A stretch of DNA of 64,000 nucleotides, taken from a virus. Under the pieces are notes generated by a model, which searched no databases, was not told the DNA's origin, and saw only the letters and a list, made by a program, of their open reading frames with translations. This document shows, piece after piece, positions 1-7,566 of this stretch. Positions within the stretch are counted from its first letter, which is position 1; each line of letters opens with the position of its first letter. The translations under genes and the position numbers were made by a program. Location: IMG/VR virus record IMGVR_UViG_3300042484_001385, positions 1-64,000 of that record, one strand, 5' to 3'.

Positions 1-449
1 TTATTTCTCAGTCTCGTAACAATATCAATGCTATGTATACTAGCCAGCAGCCTTCTGGTGGTCAGGCTACTAAGTTTTATTCCTCATGTATTGTTAAACT
101 CTTTTCTTCAGAGTCAGACAATCAAGCAATTAAGGGCAAGATTAAGGTAGGAGATAAATTAATTGAAGAAAAAATTGGCAGAACTATTAAGTGGGAACTA
201 CAGTTCTCAAAAACCTCCCCAGGGTTTCAATCTGGCGAGTATGATTTTTATTTTAGAGGTGACGATATTGGTCTTGACACCATCGGCGATCTTGTTACTA
301 CTGCTGAATTAAATGGAATTGTAGAGCGCACTGGCGCTTGGTACATACTTCCTGATGGTACAAAAGTTCAGGGCAAAGAAGCATTTGTTAATCGTGTAAG
401 AGAGGATCTTGATTTGCAAGAATCAATCAAGGCTAAACTAAATGCCTAG
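1..449 (+). CDS. RecA/UvsX-family recombinase, C-terminal part (cut by window edge)
   Basis: The reading frame is open from base 3 at the left edge to the stop at 449, so the gene begins outside the window. The visible residues match the C-terminal half of the RecA core: an ISQSRNNINAM stretch like RecA's INQ-R motif, then GGQATKFYSS like RecA's GGRALKFYAS, then the segment ending in G-D-L-V and GAWY. RecA proteins coat single-stranded DNA and drive strand exchange; here the role would be phage replication and repair. The ATG at 33 is internal to the family alignment and is not the true start. The Walker A part is not visible. Confidence 0.85.
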   Translation, partial: ISQSRNNINAMYTSQQPSGGQATKFYSSCIVKLFSSESDNQAIKGKIKVGDKLIEEKIGRTIKWELQFSKTSPGFQSGEYDFYFRGDDIGLDTIGDLVTTAELNGIVERTGAWYILPDGTKVQGKEAFVNRVREDLDLQESIKAKLNA

Positions 450-618
450 TTATACCGTTTATCATGGAAGGTTTGTTTGTCATCAATGTAAAGCAGAAGT
501 TACATCTCTTAGACTTTATGCACAAACAAAAGAAGCGACTTGGATGTGTAAAGATAAGCATCTTAGTTCGGTTAAGTTTGGTAAGCAGAAATGGAAGGGT
601 AATGACAGAGAAGAGTGA
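442..618 (+). CDS. Small CxxC zinc-ribbon-like protein
   Basis: A 58-residue frame starts with an ATG overlapping the end of the recA-like gene and runs 17 nt into the next gene. It has a CHQC knuckle near residue 14 and a WMC-K segment near residue 36, suggesting a partial zinc-binding fold. The overlap on both sides supports a translated gene in the recombination operon. Function is not recognised. Confidence 0.6.
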   Translation: MPSYTVYHGRFVCHQCKAEVTSLRLYAQTKEATWMCKDKHLSSVKFGKQKWKGNDREE

Positions 619-883
619 GTCCAAGAGAATAGGTGCTAAACAGCACAAAAACTCTGGTCGTAATACTCAGAAGGGTGATGCATCCTGGAAGAACTTTGTC
701 GTAGACTTTAAAGAGGTAGGAAAATCCTTTACATTAAATAAAGAGGTTTGGGCTAAGGCCACTACTGATGCTATGAAAAATGGAAAAGACCCAGCCATAG
801 TTGTGGTAATGGGCGAGGGTAATGCAAAGGTCAGACTTGCTATAATTGAGATGAGCATATTAGAAGATCTAGTGGAGGAATAA
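602..883 (+). CDS. PD-(D/E)XK endonuclease, Hjc-like Holliday junction resolvase candidate
   Basis: 93 residues from an ATG preceded by a GGAAGGG ribosome-binding site. Residues about 10-45 read K-R-x-G-A-K-Q-H-x-N-S-G-R, then K-G-D, then VDFKEVGKSF. That is the spacing of a PD-(D/E)XK nuclease core: a metal-binding Asp followed by D-x-K. The basic N-terminus and the SG motif resemble archaeal Hjc and related phage resolvases that cleave branched DNA. Its position after a recA-like gene and before Cas4-like and RuvC-like genes fits recombination or genome processing. The longer frame from 464 overlaps the preceding gene and is less likely. The family call is inference from motifs. Confidence 0.6.
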   Translation: MTEKSESKRIGAKQHKNSGRNTQKGDASWKNFVVDFKEVGKSFTLNKEVWAKATTDAMKNGKDPAIVVVMGEGNAKVRLAIIEMSILEDLVEE

Positions 884-1188
884 TGGAACAACAAGGAACA
901 ACAATAGATATGGTAAACGGTCTTGCAGAGATTGCAGACTATATGGAAGATGAAGAATTAACAGTAGCACTAACAATGATTGCTAAACTAATTATAAAGC
1001 CAGACATTCCTATTAATGTTGCTCATGTAGAGATTGTAAGGCTACAAGCAATTGCAGCAAAAATGGCTTTTAAGGCTACATGGATGGCTAATGTAGACAA
1101 GTCAGATCGTGGTAAAAAGAATCTTTATTATACGGCAGCAGAGTCGCTTAATAATTTAGTGTCTGCACTCAAGTACATCACCCGCTAA
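883..1188 (+). CDS. Hypothetical phage protein (101 aa)
   Basis: The start codon overlaps the previous stop (TAATG), indicating translational coupling. The protein is predicted mostly helical with an acidic N-terminal half and a basic C-terminal half. No family is recognised. It closes the first mini-operon; a -10-like TATACT follows at 1194. Confidence 0.7.
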   Translation: MEQQGTTIDMVNGLAEIADYMEDEELTVALTMIAKLIIKPDIPINVAHVEIVRLQAIAAKMAFKATWMANVDKSDRGKKNLYYTAAESLNNLVSALKYITR

Positions 1189-1190
1189 TC

Positions 1191-1199
1191 TGCTATACT
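1191..1199 (+). promoter_or_regulatory. Extended -10 promoter before the Cas4-like gene
   Basis: TGCTATACT, an extended -10 box, lies 24 nt before the ATG at 1224, in the 35-nt gap after the previous gene. No good -35 was seen. Inference from motif only. Confidence 0.4.
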
Positions 1200-1223
1200 T
1201 ATACTAATAGAAACGAGTAAAAC

Positions 1224-2024
1224 ATGACAAAAAGTTTATTACAGCAGATTATGGTTAAGCAGGAAAAGCCACCAGTACACGCAATAGATGTTGCTGGACT
1301 TACTGAAAAAATTCAGTCTGGTTATACTGTAAATCGCATAGAGAAACAAACACAAAAGAAAACCTTTGCTCCATCAACCATTGCTTATGGGCATGGAGAG
1401 TGTCCAAGATACTGGTACCTTGCTTTTGATGGACAGATGTTTGAAGATGATGCAACACCATACAGTGCAGCAAATATGACTGCAGGAACAAAGTCACACG
1501 AAAGAATTCAGGAAGCAATGGGCAACGTCCCAGACTTCCTTGTAGACTCTGAGTTCAAGATTACAAATAACGATCCACCAATTTTTGGATACGGAGATGT
1601 TATTGTTAACTGGCAAGGAGAAGAACTTCTTGGTGAAATTAAAACAATGATGAACGAAGGTTTTGAATACCGCAAGGCACACAACAAACCAAAGAGTGGT
1701 CACCTTATTCAGTTATTAATTTATATGAAGATTCTTAAGAAAGCAAAGGCAGTTCTTATTTATGAAAATAAGAATAACCATGAGTTGCTTATACTTCCAG
1801 TAGAAGTAAATGATTATTATCGTCGGTGGGTAGACCAGACGTTTGAATGGATGAGATCAGTTCGTAAGGCCTGGGTCGACAGAACCCTGCCTGAAAAGAA
1901 CTATCGCTCAAATTCAAAAATTTGCAAATCATGTCCTATTAAAAAGGCATGTGCAGAGGCTGGTAAGGGAGACTTTAAACTAAAGTCCTTGGAGCCACTA
2001 GATGAAACATTGCCAATGGTGTGA
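1224..2024 (+). CDS. Cas4/RecB-like PD-(D/E)XK nuclease with Fe-S cysteine cluster
   Basis: 266 residues. The nuclease motifs are in order: H92 in the SHERIQ helix, D125 in GYGDV, E138-I-K140 in LGEIKT, and Q163 in LIQLLIY. One cysteine (C60, GEC-P-R) precedes the core and three follow it (C234, C237, C243 in CKSCPIKKAC). This one-plus-three arrangement is that of Cas4 and AddB-type 4Fe-4S nucleases, which are 5'-3' exonucleases. No cas genes are nearby, so a phage recombination or replication exonuclease is more likely. It lies between Hjc-like and RuvC-like proteins, and its end overlaps the next gene by 23 nt. Confidence 0.85.
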   Translation: MTKSLLQQIMVKQEKPPVHAIDVAGLTEKIQSGYTVNRIEKQTQKKTFAPSTIAYGHGECPRYWYLAFDGQMFEDDATPYSAANMTAGTKSHERIQEAMGNVPDFLVDSEFKITNNDPPIFGYGDVIVNWQGEELLGEIKTMMNEGFEYRKAHNKPKSGHLIQLLIYMKILKKAKAVLIYENKNNHELLILPVEVNDYYRRWVDQTFEWMRSVRKAWVDRTLPEKNYRSNSKICKSCPIKKACAEAGKGDFKLKSLEPLDETLPMV

Positions 2025-2277
2025 CAAACAATTTAAAACAGATATAACATATCAAATATATTGTTCACCTGAGTGTAGAGATATGTCTACTAAAGAAAAG
2101 ATTGCTGCAAGGTATATAGTTTCTAGAAGACAAAAAAGAAAAGGTAAGGACAGGAATTGCAAATCATGTAAAGAGCCTTTGTCAATATATAATGACGAAA
2201 GCCTTTGTGTCAAATGCAATGTAAATCCTTCAATTGTAGCAAAAGCACTAAAAGAAATAAAGGATAATTTAAAATGA
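2002..2277 (+). CDS. Double zinc-finger protein
   Basis: 91 residues with two Cys-rich knuckles: CQWC...CSPEC near residues 4-25 and CKSCKE...CVKC near residues 52-73. Between them is a very basic linker. This suggests a small nucleic-acid-binding protein. It overlaps both the Cas4-like gene upstream and the RuvC-like gene downstream, so it belongs to the same operon. No named family is recognised. Confidence 0.7.
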   Translation: MKHCQWCDKQFKTDITYQIYCSPECRDMSTKEKIAARYIVSRRQKRKGKDRNCKSCKEPLSIYNDESLCVKCNVNPSIVAKALKEIKDNLK

Positions 2278-2870
2278 AATTAGCAGAGGCAATAGGAAAT
2301 AAAATTCCAAAAACTATTTGTGCTATTGATGCAAGCACTAATAGTCTTGCCTTTGCTATTTTTGATACTAAAGAAAAAACTTTAAAGTCGGTAGGAAAGA
2401 TTAATTTTAAAGGCAAGGATACCTACGAAAAGGTTATGGATGCTGGACAAAAGGTAAAGGCTTTCCTTGATATATATGAAGGCTTTGAGGCTATTGTTAT
2501 TGAGCATACAGTATTTATGAATAGCCCTAAGACTGCTGCTGATCTTGCTCTTGTGCAGGGTGCGATTCTTGGAGCAGCAGGACAGTCTGGTACAAAGGTC
2601 ATAGGTAAAGTAGCACCAATTACTTGGCAGAACTTTATTGGAAACAAGAAGATATCTAAAGATGAAAAACTATTTATTAAGTCACAAAATCCAGGGAAGT
2701 CAGAGTCATGGCTTAAATCATATGAAAGAGAACTAAGAAAGCAAAGAACAATTAATTTTATCAACATGCAATATGATAGAACAATTACAGATAATGATGT
2801 AGCAGATGCCTGTGGTATTGGACACTGGGCAATTAAGAATTGGAATAAAGCAGTAGGAGGGACTGAATAA
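2274..2870 (+). CDS. RuvC-like Holliday junction resolvase
   Basis: 198 residues with an RNase H-fold signature. D19 sits in AIDAS at the end of the first strand, E77 in VIEH, and a C-terminal Asp cluster (D173, D175, D178 in TDNDVADA) completes the site. These are the four-acid positions of RuvC-type resolvases. The expected role is to cut branched DNA before packaging, just upstream of the terminase genes. Start overlaps the previous stop by 4 nt. Confidence 0.8.
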   Translation: MKLAEAIGNKIPKTICAIDASTNSLAFAIFDTKEKTLKSVGKINFKGKDTYEKVMDAGQKVKAFLDIYEGFEAIVIEHTVFMNSPKTAADLALVQGAILGAAGQSGTKVIGKVAPITWQNFIGNKKISKDEKLFIKSQNPGKSESWLKSYERELRKQRTINFINMQYDRTITDNDVADACGIGHWAIKNWNKAVGGTE

Positions 2871-3514
2871 TGCCAGAGTTAAATGCAAACATACCACCAA
2901 TAGAGTGCTATGTTCGTGGAAATTTTTTAAGAGACCAAGAAGATAGCCATGATCAATACTTTCCATGTGTTATCTTTGGAGTGTCAAGCATTAAAGGAAG
3001 AAGCCCGTTGTTTCATTTCTTAATGGAAGATGGTGGGTTGTGGTGGAGAATGCCAATAAATGCTTTTTGTACAAAGCCAGGAGTTCCAGAAGAGCCTATC
3101 TATAACCTTGTGTTATGGAATTCATTTTCTCCACACGTGGCTGTAACTAAATTTCAAAACTTAGTTAATATGAGAATGTCTTACCTTAATAGAGAAAAAG
3201 AAAATGTTCCTGGTAAGTATTTGTTTACGCTTGATTGGCATAACCCAGACTCAAATATTTTAGATGATGGGTACTCTGAGAACCCAGGACAGCATAAGTG
3301 TGGGCATGTAATTCAAAGAGATGACGGCAATTTTGCCATACAGCCTAACAACAGAGTTAAATTATATGAGCCTTCATTCGTAACAAAGAAAAGCCTATTG
3401 CTTCACAGGCTTGTTAATACAAATAAATGGGATGTTGAAAGTTATGATAAGTGGGTCTTAGAGGATTCAAATGCCTATAACTATGACATTTTTGAGAAAG
3501 GGGTTGACAATTAA
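2870..3514 (+). CDS. Hypothetical conserved-looking phage protein (214 aa)
   Basis: Start overlaps the RuvC-like stop (TAATG), so it is probably cotranslated. It is rich in aromatic residues, contains FHFLMEDGG and WWRMP segments, and has no signal peptide or membrane segment. No family is recognised with confidence. The context is the recombination/packaging operon. Confidence 0.75.
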   Translation: MPELNANIPPIECYVRGNFLRDQEDSHDQYFPCVIFGVSSIKGRSPLFHFLMEDGGLWWRMPINAFCTKPGVPEEPIYNLVLWNSFSPHVAVTKFQNLVNMRMSYLNREKENVPGKYLFTLDWHNPDSNILDDGYSENPGQHKCGHVIQRDDGNFAIQPNNRVKLYEPSFVTKKSLLLHRLVNTNKWDVESYDKWVLEDSNAYNYDIFEKGVDN

Positions 3515-3532
3515 TACCGTGGGTGCTAAACT
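3504..3532 (+). promoter_or_regulatory. Sigma-70-type promoter TTGACA-17-TAAACT
   Basis: A perfect -35 TTGACA at 3504-3509 and TAAACT at 3527-3532 with 17-bp spacing. It overlaps the end of the upstream gene and would start transcription just before the HTH gene at 3552. Confidence 0.5.
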
Positions 3533-3551
3533 ATATACAAGCGAAGTCTAT

Positions 3552-3674
3552 ATGCGTAAGAGATATCTTGTGGATAAAAAGACTCCAGAAGAAATTGCTA
3601 AGGAGTGTGGGGCTAGTATTGAGACTATCTATGTCTACCTTGCAAAATTTAAATTAAGGAAATCAAAACGATGA
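3552..3674 (+). CDS. Small helix-turn-helix DNA-binding protein
   Basis: 40 residues from ATG 3552. The segment K-T-P-E-E-I-A-K-E-C-G-A-S followed by I-E-T-I-Y-V-Y-L-A-K-F is a typical helix-turn-helix as in resolvase/Myb-like domains; almost the whole protein is that domain. A GTG at 3519 is an alternative start. A dedicated promoter (3504-3532) precedes it. Likely a phage transcription regulator or terminase-associated DNA binder. Confidence 0.6.
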   Translation: MRKRYLVDKKTPEEIAKECGASIETIYVYLAKFKLRKSKR

Positions 3675-3793
3675 AAAAAATTAAGTATATGCTTTTTATA
3701 TTATCATTAGTAGCAGCAGTTGGTATTTCCTATGCCACTGCAACACTGCGTAATATGCCAGAGTCGTTTGAGTGGGATGAAGATGATGAGTGA
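3671..3793 (+). CDS. Small single-pass membrane protein
   Basis: 40 residues: a KK-I-K N-terminus, one hydrophobic helix (about residues 6-24), then an acidic tail ending in W-D-E-D-D-E. It overlaps the HTH gene by 4 nt and the DUF3310 gene by 11 nt, which supports translation. Function unknown. Confidence 0.55.
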   Translation: MKKIKYMLFILSLVAAVGISYATATLRNMPESFEWDEDDE

Positions 3794-4028
3794 AAACCTA
3801 AACATAACGGTTGATCAAGTTAACCACCCAACGCACTACACAACAGATCCTTCTGGAGTAGAGTGTATTCAGATTACACGTCATCGTAACTTTAACATTG
3901 GTAATGCTTTTAAGTATTTGTGGAGAGCAGGGATCAAGGATGAGTCAAAAACTATTCAAGATCTTGAGAAAGCAATCTTTTATATTAAAGATGAAATCAA
4001 TAGACTAGAAGGTAAGTATGTCAACTGA
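3783..4028 (+). CDS. DUF3310 family protein
   Basis: About 81 residues from the ATGATG at 3783. The family pattern is clear: VNHPTHYT, V-E-C-I near residue 28, then NIGNAFKYLWRAG-x-K and a DLEKAIFYI helix. DUF3310 is a small domain common in phages, sometimes fused to nucleotide-kinase-like proteins; its biochemical role is not established. It overlaps the terminase small subunit gene. Confidence 0.85.
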   Translation: MMSENLNITVDQVNHPTHYTTDPSGVECIQITRHRNFNIGNAFKYLWRAGIKDESKTIQDLEKAIFYIKDEINRLEGKYVN

Positions 4029-4554
4029 AGATGATTTAGTTAAGCATCTTGATCAGGTTAATCAGGTAGTAGAAGAATACCTAAAGGGCAACGACCCAAC
4101 GGTAATTTCAAAACAACTTGACATACCAAGACAAAGAGTAGTTACACTTATTAATGAGTGGAAGGTCATGGCATCTGCTAACGATGCTATCCGTGCTCGT
4201 GCTAAAGAAGCCCTTGCTGCTGCCGATACACATTATAGTAAGTTAGTTTCTCGTACATACGAAGTTATTGATGAAGCATCTATGACTAACAATCTTAGCG
4301 CAAAAACTGCTGCCATTAAACTTGTAATGGATATTGAATCTAAGCGTATTGATATGCTACAAAAGGCTGGCCTCCTTGAGAACAAGGAACTTGCAGAAGA
4401 AATGATGGAAATTGAAAAGCGACAGGAGATTCTTGTCCTTATATTAAAAGATATTGCGTCCGAATACCCACAAGTTCGTGACGAGATTATGCGTAGGCTT
4501 TCTTCATTTGCAAAAGACAACGAGGTGATTACAGTTGTCCACGATGTTCAATGA
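4018..4554 (+). CDS. terS: Terminase small subunit (candidate)
   Basis: 178 residues, overlapping terL by 20 nt. The N-terminal part contains a helix-turn-helix (D-P-T-V-I-S-K-Q-L-D-I-P-R-Q-R-V near residues 25-45) and the rest is predicted long helices suited to oligomerisation. Position directly before terL, length and HTH are those of small terminase subunits, which recognise packaging sites on the genome. The call rests on context and architecture rather than strong sequence signature. Confidence 0.7.
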   Translation: MSTEDDLVKHLDQVNQVVEEYLKGNDPTVISKQLDIPRQRVVTLINEWKVMASANDAIRARAKEALAAADTHYSKLVSRTYEVIDEASMTNNLSAKTAAIKLVMDIESKRIDMLQKAGLLENKELAEEMMEIEKRQEILVLILKDIASEYPQVRDEIMRRLSSFAKDNEVITVVHDVQ

Positions 4555-6316
4555 TTTTCTTGAGGCACTACAAGACGATCACTTTAATGAAATGCCAGTA
4601 GATGCAAGAACATTTGTTGAGGGCGAAGCCTATTTAGGACAACCACCACTTTCTGATATTCAGTATGACATTGTTGAAGCAATGAGCCAGATATATAGAA
4701 AAGAAGATTTAATAAACATAATGGGAGAAGATGCTGGTTCAAAGTATTATGATAAGTACACAAAGAATGAAATCATTTTGCAACTTGGCAAGGGATCTGG
4801 AAAAGACTTCACATCAACAGTAGCATGCTCATATATCGTATATAAACTCCTATGCCTTAAAGATCCAGCAAAGTATTTTGGTAAGCCATCTGGAGATGCT
4901 ATCGACCTAATCAATGTTGCTATTAACGCTCAGCAAGCAAAGAACGTTTTTTTTAAAGGTTTTAAGTCAAAGATTGAAAGATCTCCATGGTTTGTAGGAA
5001 AGTATTATGCTAAGGCTGATTCGATTGAGTTTGATAAATCAATTACTGTTTACTCTGGTCACTCAGAAAGAGAATCGCACGAGGGTTTGAATTTGCTGCT
5101 TGCAGTTCTTGATGAGATTTCTGGTTTTGCTTCTGAAGTTAATACAGGAAATGAGCAGGGAAAAACTGCTGATAATATCTATAAGGCTTTCCGTGGATCA
5201 GTAGACTCCCGTTTCCCTGACTTAGGTAAGGTTGTTTTGCTTTCATTCCCAAGATACCCAGGAGACTTTATTTCAGAAAAGTATGACGATGTTATTGCTG
5301 AGAAAGAAGTTGTTGAAAGAACGCATAAGTTTACTATCAATCCACTACTTCCAGAAGATAGCCCAGACAACTCGTTTGAAATTTCCTGGGATGAAGATCA
5401 GATTCTTTCATATAAATATCCAGGAGTGTTTGCATTAAAAAGACCTACATGGGAAGTAAACCCCACTCGCAAGATTGATGACTTTATGATTGCATTTATG
5501 ACAGACCTTGGAGATGCAATGATGCGTTTTGCATGTGTACCAACATTTGCTTCTGATGCATTTTTTAAGCAGGTAGACAAGGTAAGATCGTGTATGACAC
5601 TACGCAATCCAGTAGATACATTCAAGAGGTTTGATGAATCTTTTAAGCCTGATCCAGACAAAGTTTATTATGTACATGCTGACCTTGCACAGAAACACGA
5701 TAAGTGTGCAGTAGCAATTGCTCACGTAGATAAGTGGGTAAACATACAAGTCATTAATAACTATGAACAAGTAGCACCAATTGTAGTAGTAGATGCAGTA
5801 GCCTGGTGGGAACCAAAGATAGAAGGACCAGTTAATCTTTCAGAAGTTAAACAGTGGATTCAAAATCTAAGAAGGCTTGGCTTTAATATTGGCATGGTAT
5901 CGTTTGACCGTTGGCAATCGTTTGATATTCAGAATGAATTAAAACAGGTTGGAATGAGAACTGATACTGTTTCTGTTGCCAAGAAACATTATGAGGATAT
6001 GGCTATGCTTGTATATGAAGAAAGACTGGCTATGCCAGCAATTGAACTACTCTTTGATGAACTAACCCAGTTAAAGATTATGAAAAATAACAGAGTTGAT
6101 CACCCACGAAAGAAGTCAAAGGACTTGGCAGATGCCGTGTGTGGAGCAATATTTGGGGCAATATCACATACCCCAAAAGACCAAAATATGGTGGTCGAAG
6201 TTCATACCATTAGTGATCGACCTAAGCAGGTTGACACTGGTAGAGACAATGTGATAGAATATAAACCTATGCCAGATGATGTAAAAGATTATCTGGATAG
6301 ATTCAATCTACTATAA
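4535..6316 (+). CDS. terL: Terminase large subunit
   Basis: 593 residues. The ATPase domain has a Walker A motif GKGSGKD at residues 85-91 and a Walker B motif ending in D193-E194 (LLLAVLDEISGF). The C-terminal RNase H-like nuclease domain starts near VHADLAQKHD, whose first Asp is the expected metal ligand; further acidic residues are in SFDRWQS and SKDLADAV. The enzyme pumps genomic DNA into procapsids and cuts concatemers. The start overlaps terS. Unusually, portal and capsid genes do not follow; secreted and lysis genes do. Confidence 0.95.
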   Translation: MSTMFNDFLEALQDDHFNEMPVDARTFVEGEAYLGQPPLSDIQYDIVEAMSQIYRKEDLINIMGEDAGSKYYDKYTKNEIILQLGKGSGKDFTSTVACSYIVYKLLCLKDPAKYFGKPSGDAIDLINVAINAQQAKNVFFKGFKSKIERSPWFVGKYYAKADSIEFDKSITVYSGHSERESHEGLNLLLAVLDEISGFASEVNTGNEQGKTADNIYKAFRGSVDSRFPDLGKVVLLSFPRYPGDFISEKYDDVIAEKEVVERTHKFTINPLLPEDSPDNSFEISWDEDQILSYKYPGVFALKRPTWEVNPTRKIDDFMIAFMTDLGDAMMRFACVPTFASDAFFKQVDKVRSCMTLRNPVDTFKRFDESFKPDPDKVYYVHADLAQKHDKCAVAIAHVDKWVNIQVINNYEQVAPIVVVDAVAWWEPKIEGPVNLSEVKQWIQNLRRLGFNIGMVSFDRWQSFDIQNELKQVGMRTDTVSVAKKHYEDMAMLVYEERLAMPAIELLFDELTQLKIMKNNRVDHPRKKSKDLADAVCGAIFGAISHTPKDQNMVVEVHTISDRPKQVDTGRDNVIEYKPMPDDVKDYLDRFNLL

Positions 6317-6333
6317 ATAAGGAGAAATACCGA

Positions 6334-7461
6334 ATGAATTCATTCAAGAAGATCGCACTAGCCATGGTTGCAGCCATGACTTTGGGCACAATCGTAGCAA
6401 CACCTGCAAGTGCTGCTGTAATGACAGTCGCTGTATCATTGGATACCGTAGCAAACACTACGGCATCAGCAATTGCTACACCTGCATCATTGCCAGTGCC
6501 TGCAGACAACACAGTTGACGCTGCTGACGCACTTAAGTTCGTAGCAACAGTTGATACAGGAACATCAGTTTCTGTAACAGCAACAAATGCAACAATCGTG
6601 TCTGCACTACACACATCTGCTGCACCAGTAGGAGCAACATCAGGATCATCATCTTTGACAATTGCAACTGGTACAGGAACAACAGCAACATTTTATGTCT
6701 ACACAAAGACAACGGCAATTGGCACAGTTGTAATTAACAACGGTGGAACAACTCTTACATACTATGTACAGGGCACTGCTGGCAAGATTAATACTCTTAC
6801 AGTATCTGCACCAACATCAGGTGCTGCTGGAACAAAGCAGGACATTACAGTAACTGCAACAGATACATTTGGTAACAAGGTATCAGGTAAGTCAATTACT
6901 GCAACAGTCTTTGCTGCTACAGCAACACTAGACACAGCAACAGCAACAACTGGTGCTACACTTTCAGACTTTGGAGTTGCAAAGTTTGTTGCAACACTTC
7001 CAGCAACTGGAACACGATCACTAATCACATTCGCACCTACTACTTCAACTGATGCAACATCAGCAGACGTAGTTGGACTTCCTGCTCGTGCACTTGCACC
7101 ATTTGCAGAGATCGCAGTTCGTGATCTAGTCTCAGAACTTGCTGCTGAAAAGGCTGCAAAGGATGCAGCACTTGCTGCTAAGGCAATTTCAGATGCTGCA
7201 GTCGTAAAGGCTGCTGCAGATGCTGCTGCTACTAAGGTTGCTTCAGATGCTGCTCTTGCAGCAGAAAAGGCTGCTTCTGCTAAGGCACTTGCTGATGCAA
7301 AGGCTGCTTCAGATGCAGTTATCCTTGCTAAGGATGCAACTATTGCTAAGTTAACAGCAGATAATGCTGCTACACTCAAGTCAATTAAGACTGCTTTCAA
7401 TGCACTTGCAAAGAAGTGGAATGCAAAGAATCCAAAGGCAAAGGTTACTTACATTAAGTAA
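6334..7461 (+). CDS. Secreted Ala/Thr-rich surface protein with Ig-like domain and coiled coil
   Basis: 375 residues with a clear Sec signal peptide (N-S-F-K-K, hydrophobic core, A-S-A-A cleavage around residue 28). The mature part is Thr/Ala-rich beta, then an Ig-like/invasin-type segment (residues about 145-235), then an Ala/Lys coiled coil ending in a short basic tail. It resembles secreted S-layer-like proteins of actinobacteria. GGAGAAA ribosome-binding site. It is followed by an intrinsic terminator, so it ends the terminase-region transcript. It may be a virion or host-surface mimic protein; function is inferred. Confidence 0.7.
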   Translation: MNSFKKIALAMVAAMTLGTIVATPASAAVMTVAVSLDTVANTTASAIATPASLPVPADNTVDAADALKFVATVDTGTSVSVTATNATIVSALHTSAAPVGATSGSSSLTIATGTGTTATFYVYTKTTAIGTVVINNGGTTLTYYVQGTAGKINTLTVSAPTSGAAGTKQDITVTATDTFGNKVSGKSITATVFAATATLDTATATTGATLSDFGVAKFVATLPATGTRSLITFAPTTSTDATSADVVGLPARALAPFAEIAVRDLVSELAAEKAAKDAALAAKAISDAAVVKAAADAAATKVASDAALAAEKAASAKALADAKAASDAVILAKDATIAKLTADNAATLKSIKTAFNALAKKWNAKNPKAKVTYIK

Positions 7462-7475
7462 TTATTCCAACAACT

Positions 7476-7509
7476 AAGGGGATTGGCTGAGCGCTAGTCC
7501 CCTTTTTTG
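7476..7509 (+). terminator. Rho-independent terminator
   Basis: Stem AAGGGGA (7476-7482) pairs with TCCCCTT (7498-7504) and runs into a T tract to 7508. It sits 15 nt after the stop of the secreted protein gene. Classic intrinsic terminator. Confidence 0.9.
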
Positions 7510-7522
7510 TGCAATAAAATGG

Positions 7523-7551
7523 TATAATCATCCTATCAGACATCATGTCTG
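7523..7551 (+). promoter_or_regulatory. TATAAT promoter and 5'-UTR hairpin
   Basis: TATAAT at 7523-7528 follows the terminator. A perfect inverted repeat CAGACA-TCA-TGTCTG (7537-7551) lies just upstream of the ribosome-binding site AAGGGGGAAAGG and could act as an operator or a 5' mRNA hairpin controlling the gene starting at 7567. Confidence 0.5.
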
Positions 7552-7566
7552 CAAGGGGGAAAGGTA

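Noticed and set aside
1224-2024. Cas4 of a CRISPR adaptation module
   Set aside because: No cas1, cas2 or repeat array in the window; phage recombination nuclease is simpler.
6762-7400. 212-residue minus-strand Ala/Ser frame
   Set aside because: Mirror of the Ala/Thr-rich secreted protein; the plus frame has signal peptide, ribosome-binding site and terminator.
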